This document shows positions 16,644 through 25,535 of a stretch of 42,091 nucleotides of DNA, one piece after another. The stretch is taken from contig CANBTT010000024.1 in the NCBI GenBank assembly GCA_947372465.1, forward strand, positions 1-42,091, written 5' to 3'. This DNA comes from Burkholderiales bacterium (GTDB lineage Bacteria > Pseudomonadota > Gammaproteobacteria > Burkholderiales > Burkholderiaceae_C). The notes beneath the pieces were generated by a model. The model saw nothing but the letters and a program-made list of their open reading frames with translations, was not told the DNA's origin and searched no databases. Numbering within the stretch: the stretch's first letter is position 1; every line of letters begins with the position of its first letter. A program made the translations under genes and the position numbers.

Positions 16644-17864
16644 ATGTTCAAAGCATTTCAACACCCAGGCGTCTTGATCGTCACTTTTTTATGTGCCACC
16701 ATTATGATGGTGACCATGGGCACAAGACAAACCTTGGGGCTTTTTTTAGGTCCATTGAACACCAGCACAGGTCTTGGCATTGGAACGATTTCTTTGGCCA
16801 TGGCCATTGGTCAATTCGTCTGGGGTGCGGTGCAACCCATCTCTGGCGCACTGGCTGACCGCTATGGCCCAAGACCCGTGCTGATTGGTGGCTTGTTGAT
16901 ATTGGCGGGCGGCAGCGCCCTCACGCCCTTCATGGGCACGGGATTTGGTCTCATGTTCTCCATCGGTTTGATGGCGGCCATGGGCTCTGGCTCCTGCAGT
17001 TTTTCCGTCTTGATTGGTGTGGCGTCCCAAAGAATTCCCGCTCAAACTCGCGGCAGTGTCTCGGGCTTTATCAACGCGGGGGGCTCCTTTGGGCAATTTG
17101 TTTTTGCCCCCATCACCCAAAGGCTCATACAAGCCTTGGGCTGGATGGGCGCCATGTGGTCTTTGGCCCTGATCACCTTGATGGCCATCCCCTTGGCGAG
17201 CAAACTCACGAGCATCCAAGCACAACCCCAAGTGCATGCACAAAAAGACCTGGGACTGGGTCAGGCCATCAAAGACGCGTTGAAGGATCCGAGTTATATT
17301 TTTCTGCACATGGGCTTCTTTACCTGCGGCTTTCACATTGCATTTTTGATCACGCATTTGCCCACAGAGGTGGGCCTGTGCGGCCTGACCGCGTCGGTTG
17401 CGAGTTGGTCCTTGGCCATCATTGGACTGGCCAATATTGCCGGCAGCATCGTGGCGGGCTCGAGCGTGGGCAAATACCGCAGCAAGATGGTTCTCGCCTT
17501 GATGTATGGCTCACGCTCTTTGCTGATCGCCCTGTACCTGATTGCGCCCAAGACCGACATCACCTTCTACCTCTTTGCAGCGGGCCTGGGCTTTACGTGG
17601 CTGGCCACCGTTCCCCCAACAGCCACCTTGGTGGGAAAACTTTTTGGCGTCAGGTACCTGGGCACTCTTTTTGGACTGACCCTTTTATCGCATCAAATTG
17701 GTGGTTTTTTAGGCGCCTACCTGGGCGGATTGGCCATCATTGAATTTGGGGATTATCAGTGGATGTGGTACGCAGACATGGCCTTGTCACTGTTTGCTGC
17801 CCTCATCAACTTGCCCATCAAAGAATTGAAAATATCGCCCAAAAATGAAACCGTGAGCGCCTAA
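16644..17864 (+). CDS. MFS transporter, oxalate/formate antiporter-like
   Basis: A ~406-residue inner-membrane protein with about 12 hydrophobic segments. Loop 2-3 carries 'GALADRYGPRPVLIGG', the MFS signature (G-x-L-A-D-R-Y-G-x-R). 'SGFINAGGSFGQFVFAPITQ' lies in helix 5, and 'LVGKLFGVRYLGTLFGLT' in the second half is characteristic of the monocarboxylate/oxalate-formate branch. It likely exchanges or imports a small organic acid by a proton-coupled or antiport mechanism. The frame begins with TTG at 16632, but the ATG at 16644 is the more natural start; no clear ribosome site supports either. Its partner is the SDR gene just upstream. Confidence 0.88.
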   Translation: MFKAFQHPGVLIVTFLCATIMMVTMGTRQTLGLFLGPLNTSTGLGIGTISLAMAIGQFVWGAVQPISGALADRYGPRPVLIGGLLILAGGSALTPFMGTGFGLMFSIGLMAAMGSGSCSFSVLIGVASQRIPAQTRGSVSGFINAGGSFGQFVFAPITQRLIQALGWMGAMWSLALITLMAIPLASKLTSIQAQPQVHAQKDLGLGQAIKDALKDPSYIFLHMGFFTCGFHIAFLITHLPTEVGLCGLTASVASWSLAIIGLANIAGSIVAGSSVGKYRSKMVLALMYGSRSLLIALYLIAPKTDITFYLFAAGLGFTWLATVPPTATLVGKLFGVRYLGTLFGLTLLSHQIGGFLGAYLGGLAIIEFGDYQWMWYADMALSLFAALINLPIKELKISPKNETVSA

Positions 17865-18206
17865 ATCAAATAGAGCAGCCCCTGCGCTAGACTGAAAAGC
17901 CAAGAAATTGTCTGTTGGCTTTAGGCACTCAATGCGCTCAATGTTTTGAATGCCCAGCCTTGCACACTCCGATGCAAGGGCTCCAGCCTCTTTGCCCTTG
18001 TCCTTGTCCTATCAAATTTGTAAAGCACATCCCATCACACCCATATGGAATGTTTGATATTGGGACACAAAAAGTGACATGCACCGCCGCCTGAGGCCTA
18101 GGGCGAGAGGCAATGCGTTGAGGGTATACCACTAACAGAAGCGTCTCAGATAATTTTAATATCCATTCTTGTATTGGTTCAATTGACATTTATTTGGAGT
18201 GATTTG
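17865..18206. other. Intergenic region upstream of the ABC binding-protein gene
   Basis: No gene is supported. AAAGCCAA (17896-17903) pairs with TTGGCTTT (17915-17922), a hairpin 32 bases after the MFS stop that may be a weak terminator without a T-run. The right half (about 18130-18200) is AT-rich and should hold the promoter of the following gene; I cannot name a convincing -35/-10 pair. Confidence 0.4.
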
Positions 18207-19406
18207 ATGCGTTTGTTCAAAACAGTATGTATTTCTATTCTTGGCTTGCTGTGCTGCATCCTGAATGCTTCTCAAGCCCAACAAGCACCCATTCGAATTG
18301 GAAGCACCTTGGCGCTCACGGGCCCTTTTGCTGCGACAGCAGCGATGCAAAAATTATCAGGCGAGATTTTTGTTGAGCAACTCAACAAAAGAGGTGGCTT
18401 ATTGGGTCGACAAGTCGAATGGGTTTTAAAAGACGATCAATCAAAACCAGAGATCACACGGACCTTGTATGAAAAGTTAATTGCCGAGGACAAAGTGGAT
18501 CTGATCATTGGACCCTACGCAACGGGTGCAATTCTCTCTGCCATGGGCGTCGCTCAGAGAAACAACAAAGTCTTGCTTCACAACACATTTGGACTTCCGG
18601 CTCAAGCAAAGTATGACATGCAGTTTTCTGTGTCTGGAGGCGCGTATGCCATCGAGAGCGTGTGGCCCAAACTTGTGCTCGATTCTGTTGCCGCGAGCAG
18701 CAAGCCTCCAAAAAATATTGCCATCGTGACCAGCAAATTTCCTTCAGTCTACTTTGTGACGGAGGGCGCTCGGGAAGAGGTAAAAAAACGAGGACTCAAA
18801 GAAAACTTGTATTTGGATTGGGAGTTTGGCAACAGAGATTTTGGGGCCATTGCAGCAAGAATCAAGGAAGCCAACCCAGATTTTTTATGGGTCGGTGGCG
18901 TGGGCATTGAAGGCAACCTTTTGATCGATGCCATGAAAAAACTTGACTATTCACCCCCGGTGTCCTTTGTTGCATTTCCTGCACCAAGCTTGATGACCAA
19001 GTCCCCCAACGGAGAAAACGTTTTGGCGCTGACGGTTTTTGAAGACCACGCGCCATTCACCAACAATGCGGTTGCATCAACATTTGTAAAAACGTTTCAC
19101 GAACGTGGGCAAAAAGCCGGCCTTGCTGATCCATCCGTTGACCTGATGGCATCGGTTGCTTATTCAACATGGCAAGTGCTGGAGGCGGCAGTCAATGCCA
19201 CCAAAAGCCTGGATGATAAAGTTTTAGCGGCCTGGATCAAAAAGAGCCAGGTCGACACAATCATTGGCCGCATGCGCTGGGATGGACCCAATAACTTCAT
19301 CAATGGAACAGATCTCTACAAAGTCAAACAAGTCCAAAATGGCAAGTGGGTGGTCGTTTGGCCCAAAGAGTTCGCAGCCCCTGGCGTAAAACTACAAACA
19401 CCTTAA
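18207..19406 (+). CDS. ABC transporter substrate-binding protein, LivK/branched-chain amino acid type
   Basis: A 399-residue periplasmic receptor of the Peripla_BP_6 class, which bind amino acids, amides or aromatic acids for LivHMGF-type importers. Signal peptide MRLFKTVCISILGLLCCILN ending ASQA. The mature start 'IRIGSTLALTGPFAATAAMQ', then 'EQLNKRGGLLGRQVEWVLKD' and 'KVDLIIGPYATGAILSAMG', is diagnostic. ATG at 18207 is chosen because GGAG lies 7 bases upstream and the leader follows at once. No permease or ATPase genes are adjacent, so this is an orphan receptor. From here to about 21500 the sequence appears more AT-rich and less Gly/Pro-codon-biased than its neighbours, perhaps a more recently acquired stretch. 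Confidence 0.9.
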   Translation: MRLFKTVCISILGLLCCILNASQAQQAPIRIGSTLALTGPFAATAAMQKLSGEIFVEQLNKRGGLLGRQVEWVLKDDQSKPEITRTLYEKLIAEDKVDLIIGPYATGAILSAMGVAQRNNKVLLHNTFGLPAQAKYDMQFSVSGGAYAIESVWPKLVLDSVAASSKPPKNIAIVTSKFPSVYFVTEGAREEVKKRGLKENLYLDWEFGNRDFGAIAARIKEANPDFLWVGGVGIEGNLLIDAMKKLDYSPPVSFVAFPAPSLMTKSPNGENVLALTVFEDHAPFTNNAVASTFVKTFHERGQKAGLADPSVDLMASVAYSTWQVLEAAVNATKSLDDKVLAAWIKKSQVDTIIGRMRWDGPNNFINGTDLYKVKQVQNGKWVVVWPKEFAAPGVKLQTP

Positions 19407-19620
19407 ACCCCATCAGCCTTGCGGTTTGCAACTTCAACTCCTTTGACTCTGCACCCAGGGATTCTTGGTTTGGGATCCACGGCGAAGTTGGCAAGAATTA
19501 AAGAGCACTTGAGCCGCGTTGCTCTGCGTGTGTGAATCCAAGCTCGAGAGGGCTTGAATTCCACCTTGATCACTCAAAACAAATCGCTTATAAAAAACCA
19601 GCCGCGAAGTCGCTAGCCGA

Positions 19621-20592
19621 TCAAATGTCCAACTCAATGTTGGCCTGGGTGGCGATGGTTCGCCACATTTTCAAATCGGCTGATACGAATTGAGCGAACT
19701 GCTCGCCCAAGAGCACAGCTGGATCAAAACCCTTGGCTTTGAGACCCTCCAGGAAATTTTGATCAGACAAAACAAGCGACATGTTTTTCAACAAAGAAGT
19801 GCTTGCTTCTATGGACAAATTGGCAGGCGCAGCAATGCCCCACCAATTCATCACAATTAACTTAGGATGCCCCAAATCAGCGCTGCAGGGTACATTGGGC
19901 ATCAGGGCACTGCGCCTTTTGTCTAAAACAGCCAATACTTTGACTGCGCCATCCTTGGCCAGCGGTTCAATGGTTGCAGGACTGACAATCGAAGCATCGA
20001 TATGGCCCGCTCTAAGATCGTTCAACACTTGCGACATTCCTTTGTAAGGAATGATATTCAAATCAATGCCAAGTTGGGACTGCATCATTGAAGCCCCCAT
20101 GTAGTCAAGTGCGCCTATGCCAGAGGAACCTATGCGCAATCCACCTGGGGAGGCTTTTGCCAACCTGACAAAATCCGCAAAATTGGCAACAGGCAGTTGA
20201 GATTTGATCGCAAGCGAAAAGGGACTGCTCGCTATTCGCGCCAGAAAAGTGAAGTCACGTTCAACGGCATAGCGCATTTTTTTCCGAATGGCGGGCAAAA
20301 TCCCCATGCTGGCACTGGCACAAAGCAGCAAGGTCAGCCCATCAGGCTTTGACTTCGCTACAAATTCCGCACCCAGCAAAGAACCAGCCCCTGGTTTGTT
20401 GTCCACGATCCAAGCGCGCCCGGTGCTGCGCGCCATCGCCTCTGCAAGCATCCGACCAATCACGTCGTTTGATGCGCCTGCTGTGAAGGGCACGACCAAG
20501 CTAGTGGTTCCCTCTGTTTGGGCAAAAACATCTTGGGCCCTCATCGCAAGAGCCATTGCGGCGCAAGCTAAAAAATTGCGGCGCTTGAGCAT
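19621..20592 (-). CDS. Bug family (TctC-like) substrate-binding protein
   Basis: A ~323-residue periplasmic receptor. The leader 'MLKRRNFLACAAMALAMRAQ' has a twin-Arg pattern, so Tat export is likely. The start at 20592 places the Arg pair near the N-terminus; an upstream start at 20622 in the same frame is possible. Loop 1 is 'VPFTAGASNDVIGRMLAEAM', with Asn instead of the usual Thr before Asp. Loop 2 is 'RIGSSGIGALDYMGASMM', then 'IPYKGMSQVLNDLRAG'. It lies immediately downstream of an alpha/beta hydrolase gene on the same strand (71-base gap), repeating the receptor-plus-hydrolase arrangement seen at 6737-9760. Confidence 0.87.
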   Translation of the reverse strand: MLKRRNFLACAAMALAMRAQDVFAQTEGTTSLVVPFTAGASNDVIGRMLAEAMARSTGRAWIVDNKPGAGSLLGAEFVAKSKPDGLTLLLCASASMGILPAIRKKMRYAVERDFTFLARIASSPFSLAIKSQLPVANFADFVRLAKASPGGLRIGSSGIGALDYMGASMMQSQLGIDLNIIPYKGMSQVLNDLRAGHIDASIVSPATIEPLAKDGAVKVLAVLDKRRSALMPNVPCSADLGHPKLIVMNWWGIAAPANLSIEASTSLLKNMSLVLSDQNFLEGLKAKGFDPAVLLGEQFAQFVSADLKMWRTIATQANIELDI

Positions 20593-20663
20593 TTCATCGC
20601 TGGACTGAGTTTTGGACAACATATTTCAAATGACTCTGAATGGGATACGGGTTTAAAACATTC

Positions 20664-21455
20664 TCAATCAAGAGATCTCAAAAAGCACAGCACATGCTCA
20701 TTGAACTCCTTGGGCCTCTCCCAATTAAGGGCATGCCCTCCATCAGGAATATTCACATAGCTTGCGTGACTCAAGTGACGTGCCCAAAAATGCATGAGCG
20801 ACGGGGGCGCCAACAAGTCAGCCCCTCCACTCAAAATGAGCGCCTTGGTTTGAATTGTTGAGATTTTGGCAAATGTATTGGGGGTTCTCATCGGTTGTGC
20901 TGGTGCATTGATCTGCCGAGCAGCGTGCTCAATCGCTACAAACTGCTCAAACCCTTGTGGGTTTTCTGCACGATAAGAGACGCCAACCTCAAGAAACCTT
21001 CGCAATTCATGGTTTCCAGTCAATCCAGGAATAGAGATGCGATCAGAAAACGCCTGCATCTCGGGCTCATTGAACTGACCGTTGCTTGCTGCAACGACCA
21101 AACCTCGCAAGCGCTCTGGCCTCCAGGCAGCAAAATCCAAGGCCACAAAGCCACCCCCAGCAATGCCCAAAAGGTGAAAACAAGGCAGTTGGAGGTGATC
21201 AACCAATGCATCCAGATCTTGTGCAACGGAGCTGGGTTGGACGCCAGTCAATGGGTCGGCCAAGCTCTTGCCCCAACCACGGCGATCAAATGCAATCACC
21301 CTGTAGCCGGCAAGCGAGAAAACATTGATTTGCTCTCGCCAAGCCTCACTGGTTCCAGTGTTTGCATGCAGCAAAACAATGGGGATGCCCTCTCCCCCAG
21401 TATCGACATACCAAAGTCGCACACCTGGAAGAGTTGCATAGGCTGCGCGGTACAT
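20664..21455 (-). CDS. Alpha/beta hydrolase-fold protein lacking the nucleophile Ser
   Basis: A 263-residue alpha/beta-hydrolase-fold protein. Start ATG 21455 is set by GGAG 7 bases upstream. The oxyanion strand 'VLLHANTGTSEAWREQI', 'VIAFDRRGWGKSLADP', the Asp-containing 'LILSGGADLLAPP' and the His in 'IPDGGHALNWERP' are all present. The nucleophile elbow reads G97-I-A99-G-G101 in 'HLLGIAGGGFVALDFAAW': Ala replaces the usual Ser/Cys/Asp. The protein is otherwise intact and colinear with active relatives, so it is not an obvious pseudogene. It may use another mechanism or act as a binding protein. I recall that some annotated hydrolases of this branch carry an Ala-Ala-Gly elbow, so this may be a family trait. 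Confidence 0.85.
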   Translation of the reverse strand: MYRAAYATLPGVRLWYVDTGGEGIPIVLLHANTGTSEAWREQINVFSLAGYRVIAFDRRGWGKSLADPLTGVQPSSVAQDLDALVDHLQLPCFHLLGIAGGGFVALDFAAWRPERLRGLVVAASNGQFNEPEMQAFSDRISIPGLTGNHELRRFLEVGVSYRAENPQGFEQFVAIEHAARQINAPAQPMRTPNTFAKISTIQTKALILSGGADLLAPPSLMHFWARHLSHASYVNIPDGGHALNWERPKEFNEHVLCFLRSLD

Positions 21456-21802
21456 ATTTGGCTCCAAACGATGATCCGCTTGATTGATCTGAACAAGCTT
21501 TGTATCTGTTTTCAATTTAAAAAATGTGAATGATTGGGTCCACCAGGAAAGCAATTGAGACTGTTACATACAAGGCTTTTTGGTAAACCACAAATGAAGT
21601 GGCGTCAAATTCTGTGCAGGTGTCAAAATCCATCATAACACTGGACAAAGCCCAGGTGCAAACGCAATCCCCGCGCGGTGAATGCTTAGAGCTTGTCTGA
21701 CAACCAGGGATGCTAAAGATGCTAGAGATGGCGTGCAAATGGTCCAAAGACCATCCCAGGCCCAGATCCAGGATCTGGCCAACGCTCACCCACCCCCTTT
21801 TG
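21456..21802. other. Intergenic region with two hairpins
   Basis: No gene seen. ATGGTC-caaa-GACCAT occupies 21739-21754. A second hairpin follows at 21759-21780 (GGCC and AGATCC paired with GGATCT and GGCC, one bulged C). Both lie downstream of the minus-strand gene ending at 21803 and may form its transcription end. The rest must hold the promoter for the gene at 21455. Confidence 0.45.
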
Positions 21803-22525
21803 TCAACACTTCTCAATCCACTCAAGCAAAGCACTTGCGACAGCCATGGGCGTCTCCATGGTGCACATGTGTCCGGCCCCTTTGATCACTTGAACGGCAG
21901 GCTTGTCTTTGAGCAGCAATCCCATCGCCTCGTGTTGTGAAACAGGCGACCAAGCATCCATTTCACCGCAAATCAAAGCAACAGGACAACGCGCTTGTCG
22001 AAGGGTGTCACTGCCATCGGGGCGCGCGAGCAACGCTTGAATTTGTTGGCTAAAAATATCAGGCGACTTTCTCTCAAACATCAGCAAAATGTCTTCGATC
22101 AATTGTGCATCCCTTAACCGACTGGGCGCCACCATGCCTTTGACCCATTCACTGGCCATGGCACGCAATCCTTGGCTTTGTACGATGTCCAGCAATGCCT
22201 GTCTCTTTTGACGCTCCTCTTGGCCTTTCTCTCCCAGCGCCAAGGGCAAGTGACCCGTGTCCATCAAAGCCGCACCCAGAACACGCTCAGGCGCCAAGCG
22301 CATGACTTCCATGGCCACGCGCCCCCCCATCGAGTGACCCGCCATCAAAAACGGCCCTTTGACCTGATCCAAGACGTGTTCGGCCATCACGGTCAAGGAG
22401 TTGGCGTCCCCATGATTGACCATGACAGGCAAAGCAAGGCCAGACAGCCAAGGCAGCAAAGGCGTCCAAACGGCGTCATCGCACATCAGACCAGGAATCA
22501 AGACCAAGGGGGATTGAGTGTTCAT
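21803..22525 (-). CDS. Alpha/beta hydrolase
   Basis: A 240-residue cytoplasmic alpha/beta hydrolase. The complete triad is visible: S65 in G-H-S65-M-G-G ('FLMAGHSMGGRVAMEVM'), Asp in 'ALICGEMDAWSPVSQHE', and His in 'VIKGAGHMCTMETPMAV'. The N-terminal 'LVLIPGLMCDDAVWTPL' is the oxyanion loop. It resembles small lipase/esterase and bioH/menH-like enzymes; the substrate is unknown. It is divergent from the DUF6172 gene with a 112-base shared upstream region and seems monocistronic. Confidence 0.88.
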   Translation of the reverse strand: MNTQSPLVLIPGLMCDDAVWTPLLPWLSGLALPVMVNHGDANSLTVMAEHVLDQVKGPFLMAGHSMGGRVAMEVMRLAPERVLGAALMDTGHLPLALGEKGQEERQKRQALLDIVQSQGLRAMASEWVKGMVAPSRLRDAQLIEDILLMFERKSPDIFSQQIQALLARPDGSDTLRQARCPVALICGEMDAWSPVSQHEAMGLLLKDKPAVQVIKGAGHMCTMETPMAVASALLEWIEKC

Positions 22526-22637
22526 CGTTCAAAAAAAGAGCTTGGGTGACCGTGCTCAGTCAACTTTCAAAAAAATTTGCCATTTCTTCATTTTAACCTT
22601 TGCCCCACTGCCAAGCCCAAACGGGTTAAAATTCCCT

Positions 22638-22979
22638 ATGAGAAAAACTTACGCCCTGATGGTCAAAGACCAAAACGCCGATCGCTTGAGCGACCGCATC
22701 AAGCACGACATTCGCAAATACTTTAGTCGCCAAAGAAACAAAACATTGCCCAAAGGCCAAGATCATTGGCTATTTGACTGCAAAATCGGCCCAGATGAGA
22801 CGCTGGCTCAAAGCATTCATCCCAAAGAGATCAATGCCAAAATCAATGAATACAGAACTGAGGAGATGGCCTCCTTCTTCATTGAAATCTTGACCCGTGC
22901 GGCCAAACGCCCCCCCAAGCCCGAGCGCAGCAGCGATGATGTGCTTGAGCAAACCCTCACCGAACACCAAAGCGATTGA
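22638..22979 (+). CDS. DUF6172 family protein
   Basis: A 113-residue soluble, charged protein of unknown function. 'MRKTYALMVKDQNADRLSDR' starts the conserved part, followed by 'IKHDIRKYFSRQRNKTLPKG', 'HWLFDCKIGPDE' and 'MASFFIEILTRAAKRPPKP', which match what I remember of DUF6172 ('IKhevRKY.kRErrK.LP.g.dfWdFdCk.G'). The frame continues upstream to 22518, but the ATG at 22638 begins the family-like sequence. It ends just before a strong terminator. No function can be inferred from context. Confidence 0.75.
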   Translation: MRKTYALMVKDQNADRLSDRIKHDIRKYFSRQRNKTLPKGQDHWLFDCKIGPDETLAQSIHPKEINAKINEYRTEEMASFFIEILTRAAKRPPKPERSSDDVLEQTLTEHQSD

Positions 22980-23025
22980 TCGCCCAAAACCACCTCCCCC
23001 CTCTCTGAACCGAACGAATTCAGCT

Positions 23026-23061
23026 AAAAAAGAAGCGCTTCTTGAAAGCGCTTCTTTTTTT
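23026..23061. terminator. Strong bidirectional Rho-independent terminator
   Basis: An A-run plus GAAGCGCTT (23026-23040) pairs perfectly over 15 bases with AAGCGCTTC and its T-run (23046-23060), with a 5-base loop and further T. It sits between the convergent DUF6172 and iorB-type genes and can serve both strands. Confidence 0.9.
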
Positions 23062-23123
23062 TCCAAGCCTTCGCTGATGCGACCCCTTTAAAAGGGGCGA
23101 TCAACACGTGCCAGGACTGGGGC

Positions 23124-25535
23124 TCAGGCCTTTTTACTCGCTGAAGTTTTATCCGCTGCCTTTAAGGCCTGCAAGACGTACTTGGGAGACAAGGGGGCTT
23201 GTCTCATGCGCACACCTGTGGCATCAAAGAAGGCATTGGCCACCGCTGCGGGCACCACCCTGCAAGTCGCCTCCCCCGCACCTGTGGGGGGCAACTCAGG
23301 ACGGTTCAAGAGCACCACATTGATCGATTCGGGCGCATCCTTCATGTTCAAAATGGGATAAGTCAACCAATCCACACTGGTCACGCGCTCTTGGTCGAAT
23401 TGAACCTCCTCAAACACCACCCTGGACAAGGCTTGAACCAAACCGTTTTCAATGGTGTAACGCAAGCCCTTGGGGTTGATCACCAAGCCGCAGTCGTGGG
23501 CCACGGTGAATTTGCGCCCCCAAATGCGTCCTGTTCGGGTGTCCACCTCGATCTGTGCCGCCACGGCCAGCATGGTGCCTCCGCGGTGCGCATAGGCAAC
23601 ACCTTGGCCCTTGAGAATGGGGCCCTTTTGAGGCAAGACGTGCGCACGCCTGTTCTCCCAACCCGACTTCTCTTGCAAAGCTTTCAGCAAATCTTGATCT
23701 CTGTAAGAGGTCGCATATTTGAGCCTGAAATCTATGGGGTCGGTGTTGGTCTCAAAGGCCAACTCGTCCATGAACTGCTCACTGGCAAAGTGAATTTGCA
23801 AACCCACGGGATCTCGCATGTGAGAGGTTCTCAAAGGAGACCCTTGCTTGACCAAATCAGGAATCACCTCCCATGCGTAGCGCTTGTTTTGAAAGCTGTA
23901 ACCCTCAAGCGGCACACCAAAGCCCACACCGTTTCTTGCAGGCAAGCCCAACTCCATGCCAACCAATGAATCGTTGGGATCGGCCTCATTGCTCTCTATG
24001 CTCACGCGTGAAAACGCCTTGGAGGTGAACTCATAACCCAGCACTTGACCGTTTTCATCCAAAGCGGCCCGCGCCCTGTGAATCGAGGCCGGCGCCTTGG
24101 GGTCCCAAGCCGTTGCATCATGGCGCATGCCTTGAACACGCACCACGCGACCCGTGAGTTTAGAGAGCATGGCCGCATCCATCACCGCATCCCCCGCATC
24201 GTTGCGACCGTAAGACCCTGGACCAATGACCCAGTGACCCGTGACCATCTTTGGATCCACACCCAGTAAATTGGCCACACCATCTCTTGCAAAGTGGGGC
24301 TTTTGCGAACCCGTCCACAACTCAATTTTGTCCGCCTTGACGTCAACAATCGCGCAAGCAGGTCCCATGCTCGAGTGAGACTGAAAGGGCCAGTTGTACT
24401 GAGCTTCAACGATTTTCTTGGCCCCCTTGAAGGCCGAGTCGACATTGCCTTTGACCAACTCCTCCTCGCGTTTGACGACCGGTGCCTTGGCAATGTGCTC
24501 GAACACCTTTGCATGGCTTGGCAACTTCTCAACCGGGTTGTGCCACTTGACCTTCAACTGCCTGGCGGCCTTCACCGCATCCCACTCCCGATCGGCCACA
24601 ACGGCCAAGAAGTTTTTCTCTCGCACCACGCGCGCGCCTGGAATGTCTTTGATGGACGCGGTGTCCACTGCATCGATGGTGGCCCCCGCAATAGGCGTTC
24701 TCACCATGCGCGCATGCAGCATGCCTGGGATGCGTATGTCATTGACAAATTCACCCGTTGCGTAAACACGCCACTCAAGATCGGTTCTTGGAATGGACTG
24801 CCCAACCACACGGTACTCTGAAGGTTTCTTAGGCTGTGCCTTGACCTTGATTTCCAAGGGGTTGCCAATCTTCTTGTTCCACTCCACTTTGGCGTTAAAG
24901 AACTTCCCACCGATCAAGTCTTGATAACTGACGCTCTTGGCGGCATCCGTTTTCACACTGACAATCCCCTTGTTGACCACCAACTGGGCCGAGTCGACGC
25001 CCAATTTCAAGGACGCCATCTCGACGAGAAGACGCCTGGCCTCGGCCGCAGCAAACCGCAAGGGCTTCGCCCCGGCTTGAATACCCAGGGCGCTGGAGGC
25101 GCCGCCTTGGTTCATGGTTTTGTCCGTTTGGCCTTGAATGATTTGAACCGCCCCATACTCCACATCGAGTTCATCGGCCACGATTTGGGCCAAAGCCACC
25201 GCCAAGCCCTGCCCCAAATCGACTTTTCCGAAAAAGGCCGTCACTTTGCCATCGGCCCCCACCGCAATCCATGAGTCCAACTCATCGGCTGTGAGAGCGG
25301 GCTTGGTGGCACCCACCTCGGCTTGGGCGTCCAACCCAGTGCCAAGACCGGTGATGCCGACAAACCCCATGGAGGAGGCACTCACCACCAATGCACCGGA
25401 GGATTTGAGCCAGTCCCGTCTGGACATTGAAGAGCGTGACGAGTCTTTGCCCGAGTCCGTGGCCGTGGCCATCAGAGCCGTTTGCGTGGCTTCATTTGCG
25501 CGCTCACTGCGCTTGGATTGAATATCTGTTTTCAT
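23124..25535 (-). CDS. iorB: Molybdopterin-dependent hydroxylase large subunit (isoquinoline 1-oxidoreductase beta type)
   Basis: About 803 residues, the catalytic subunit of a molybdenum hydroxylase that inserts water-derived oxygen into N-heterocycles or oxidises aldehydes. A Tat leader is present at ~37-60 (SMSRRDWLKSSGALVVSASS), so the complex is probably periplasmic. Moco-binding segments include 'FGKVDLGQGLAVALAQIVAD', 'NWPFQSHSSMGPACAIVDVK', 'GSYGRNDAGDAVMDAAML' and, near the end, 'NRPELPPTGAGEATCRVVPA', where the Glu of GAGE is the expected catalytic base. ATG at 25535 is chosen because AGGAG lies 7 bases upstream and ATGA overlaps the iorA stop. A longer frame to 25718 would run deep into iorA. 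The substrate is not determined; isoquinoline itself is only the family name. Confidence 0.9.
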   Translation of the reverse strand: MKTDIQSKRSERANEATQTALMATATDSGKDSSRSSMSRRDWLKSSGALVVSASSMGFVGITGLGTGLDAQAEVGATKPALTADELDSWIAVGADGKVTAFFGKVDLGQGLAVALAQIVADELDVEYGAVQIIQGQTDKTMNQGGASSALGIQAGAKPLRFAAAEARRLLVEMASLKLGVDSAQLVVNKGIVSVKTDAAKSVSYQDLIGGKFFNAKVEWNKKIGNPLEIKVKAQPKKPSEYRVVGQSIPRTDLEWRVYATGEFVNDIRIPGMLHARMVRTPIAGATIDAVDTASIKDIPGARVVREKNFLAVVADREWDAVKAARQLKVKWHNPVEKLPSHAKVFEHIAKAPVVKREEELVKGNVDSAFKGAKKIVEAQYNWPFQSHSSMGPACAIVDVKADKIELWTGSQKPHFARDGVANLLGVDPKMVTGHWVIGPGSYGRNDAGDAVMDAAMLSKLTGRVVRVQGMRHDATAWDPKAPASIHRARAALDENGQVLGYEFTSKAFSRVSIESNEADPNDSLVGMELGLPARNGVGFGVPLEGYSFQNKRYAWEVIPDLVKQGSPLRTSHMRDPVGLQIHFASEQFMDELAFETNTDPIDFRLKYATSYRDQDLLKALQEKSGWENRRAHVLPQKGPILKGQGVAYAHRGGTMLAVAAQIEVDTRTGRIWGRKFTVAHDCGLVINPKGLRYTIENGLVQALSRVVFEEVQFDQERVTSVDWLTYPILNMKDAPESINVVLLNRPELPPTGAGEATCRVVPAAVANAFFDATGVRMRQAPLSPKYVLQALKAADKTSASKKA

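Noticed and set aside
19407-19620. Small minus-strand frame of 67 codons between the ABC receptor and Bug genes
   Set aside because: It has no ribosome site and no recognisable motif, and overlaps the end of the Bug gene in another frame.
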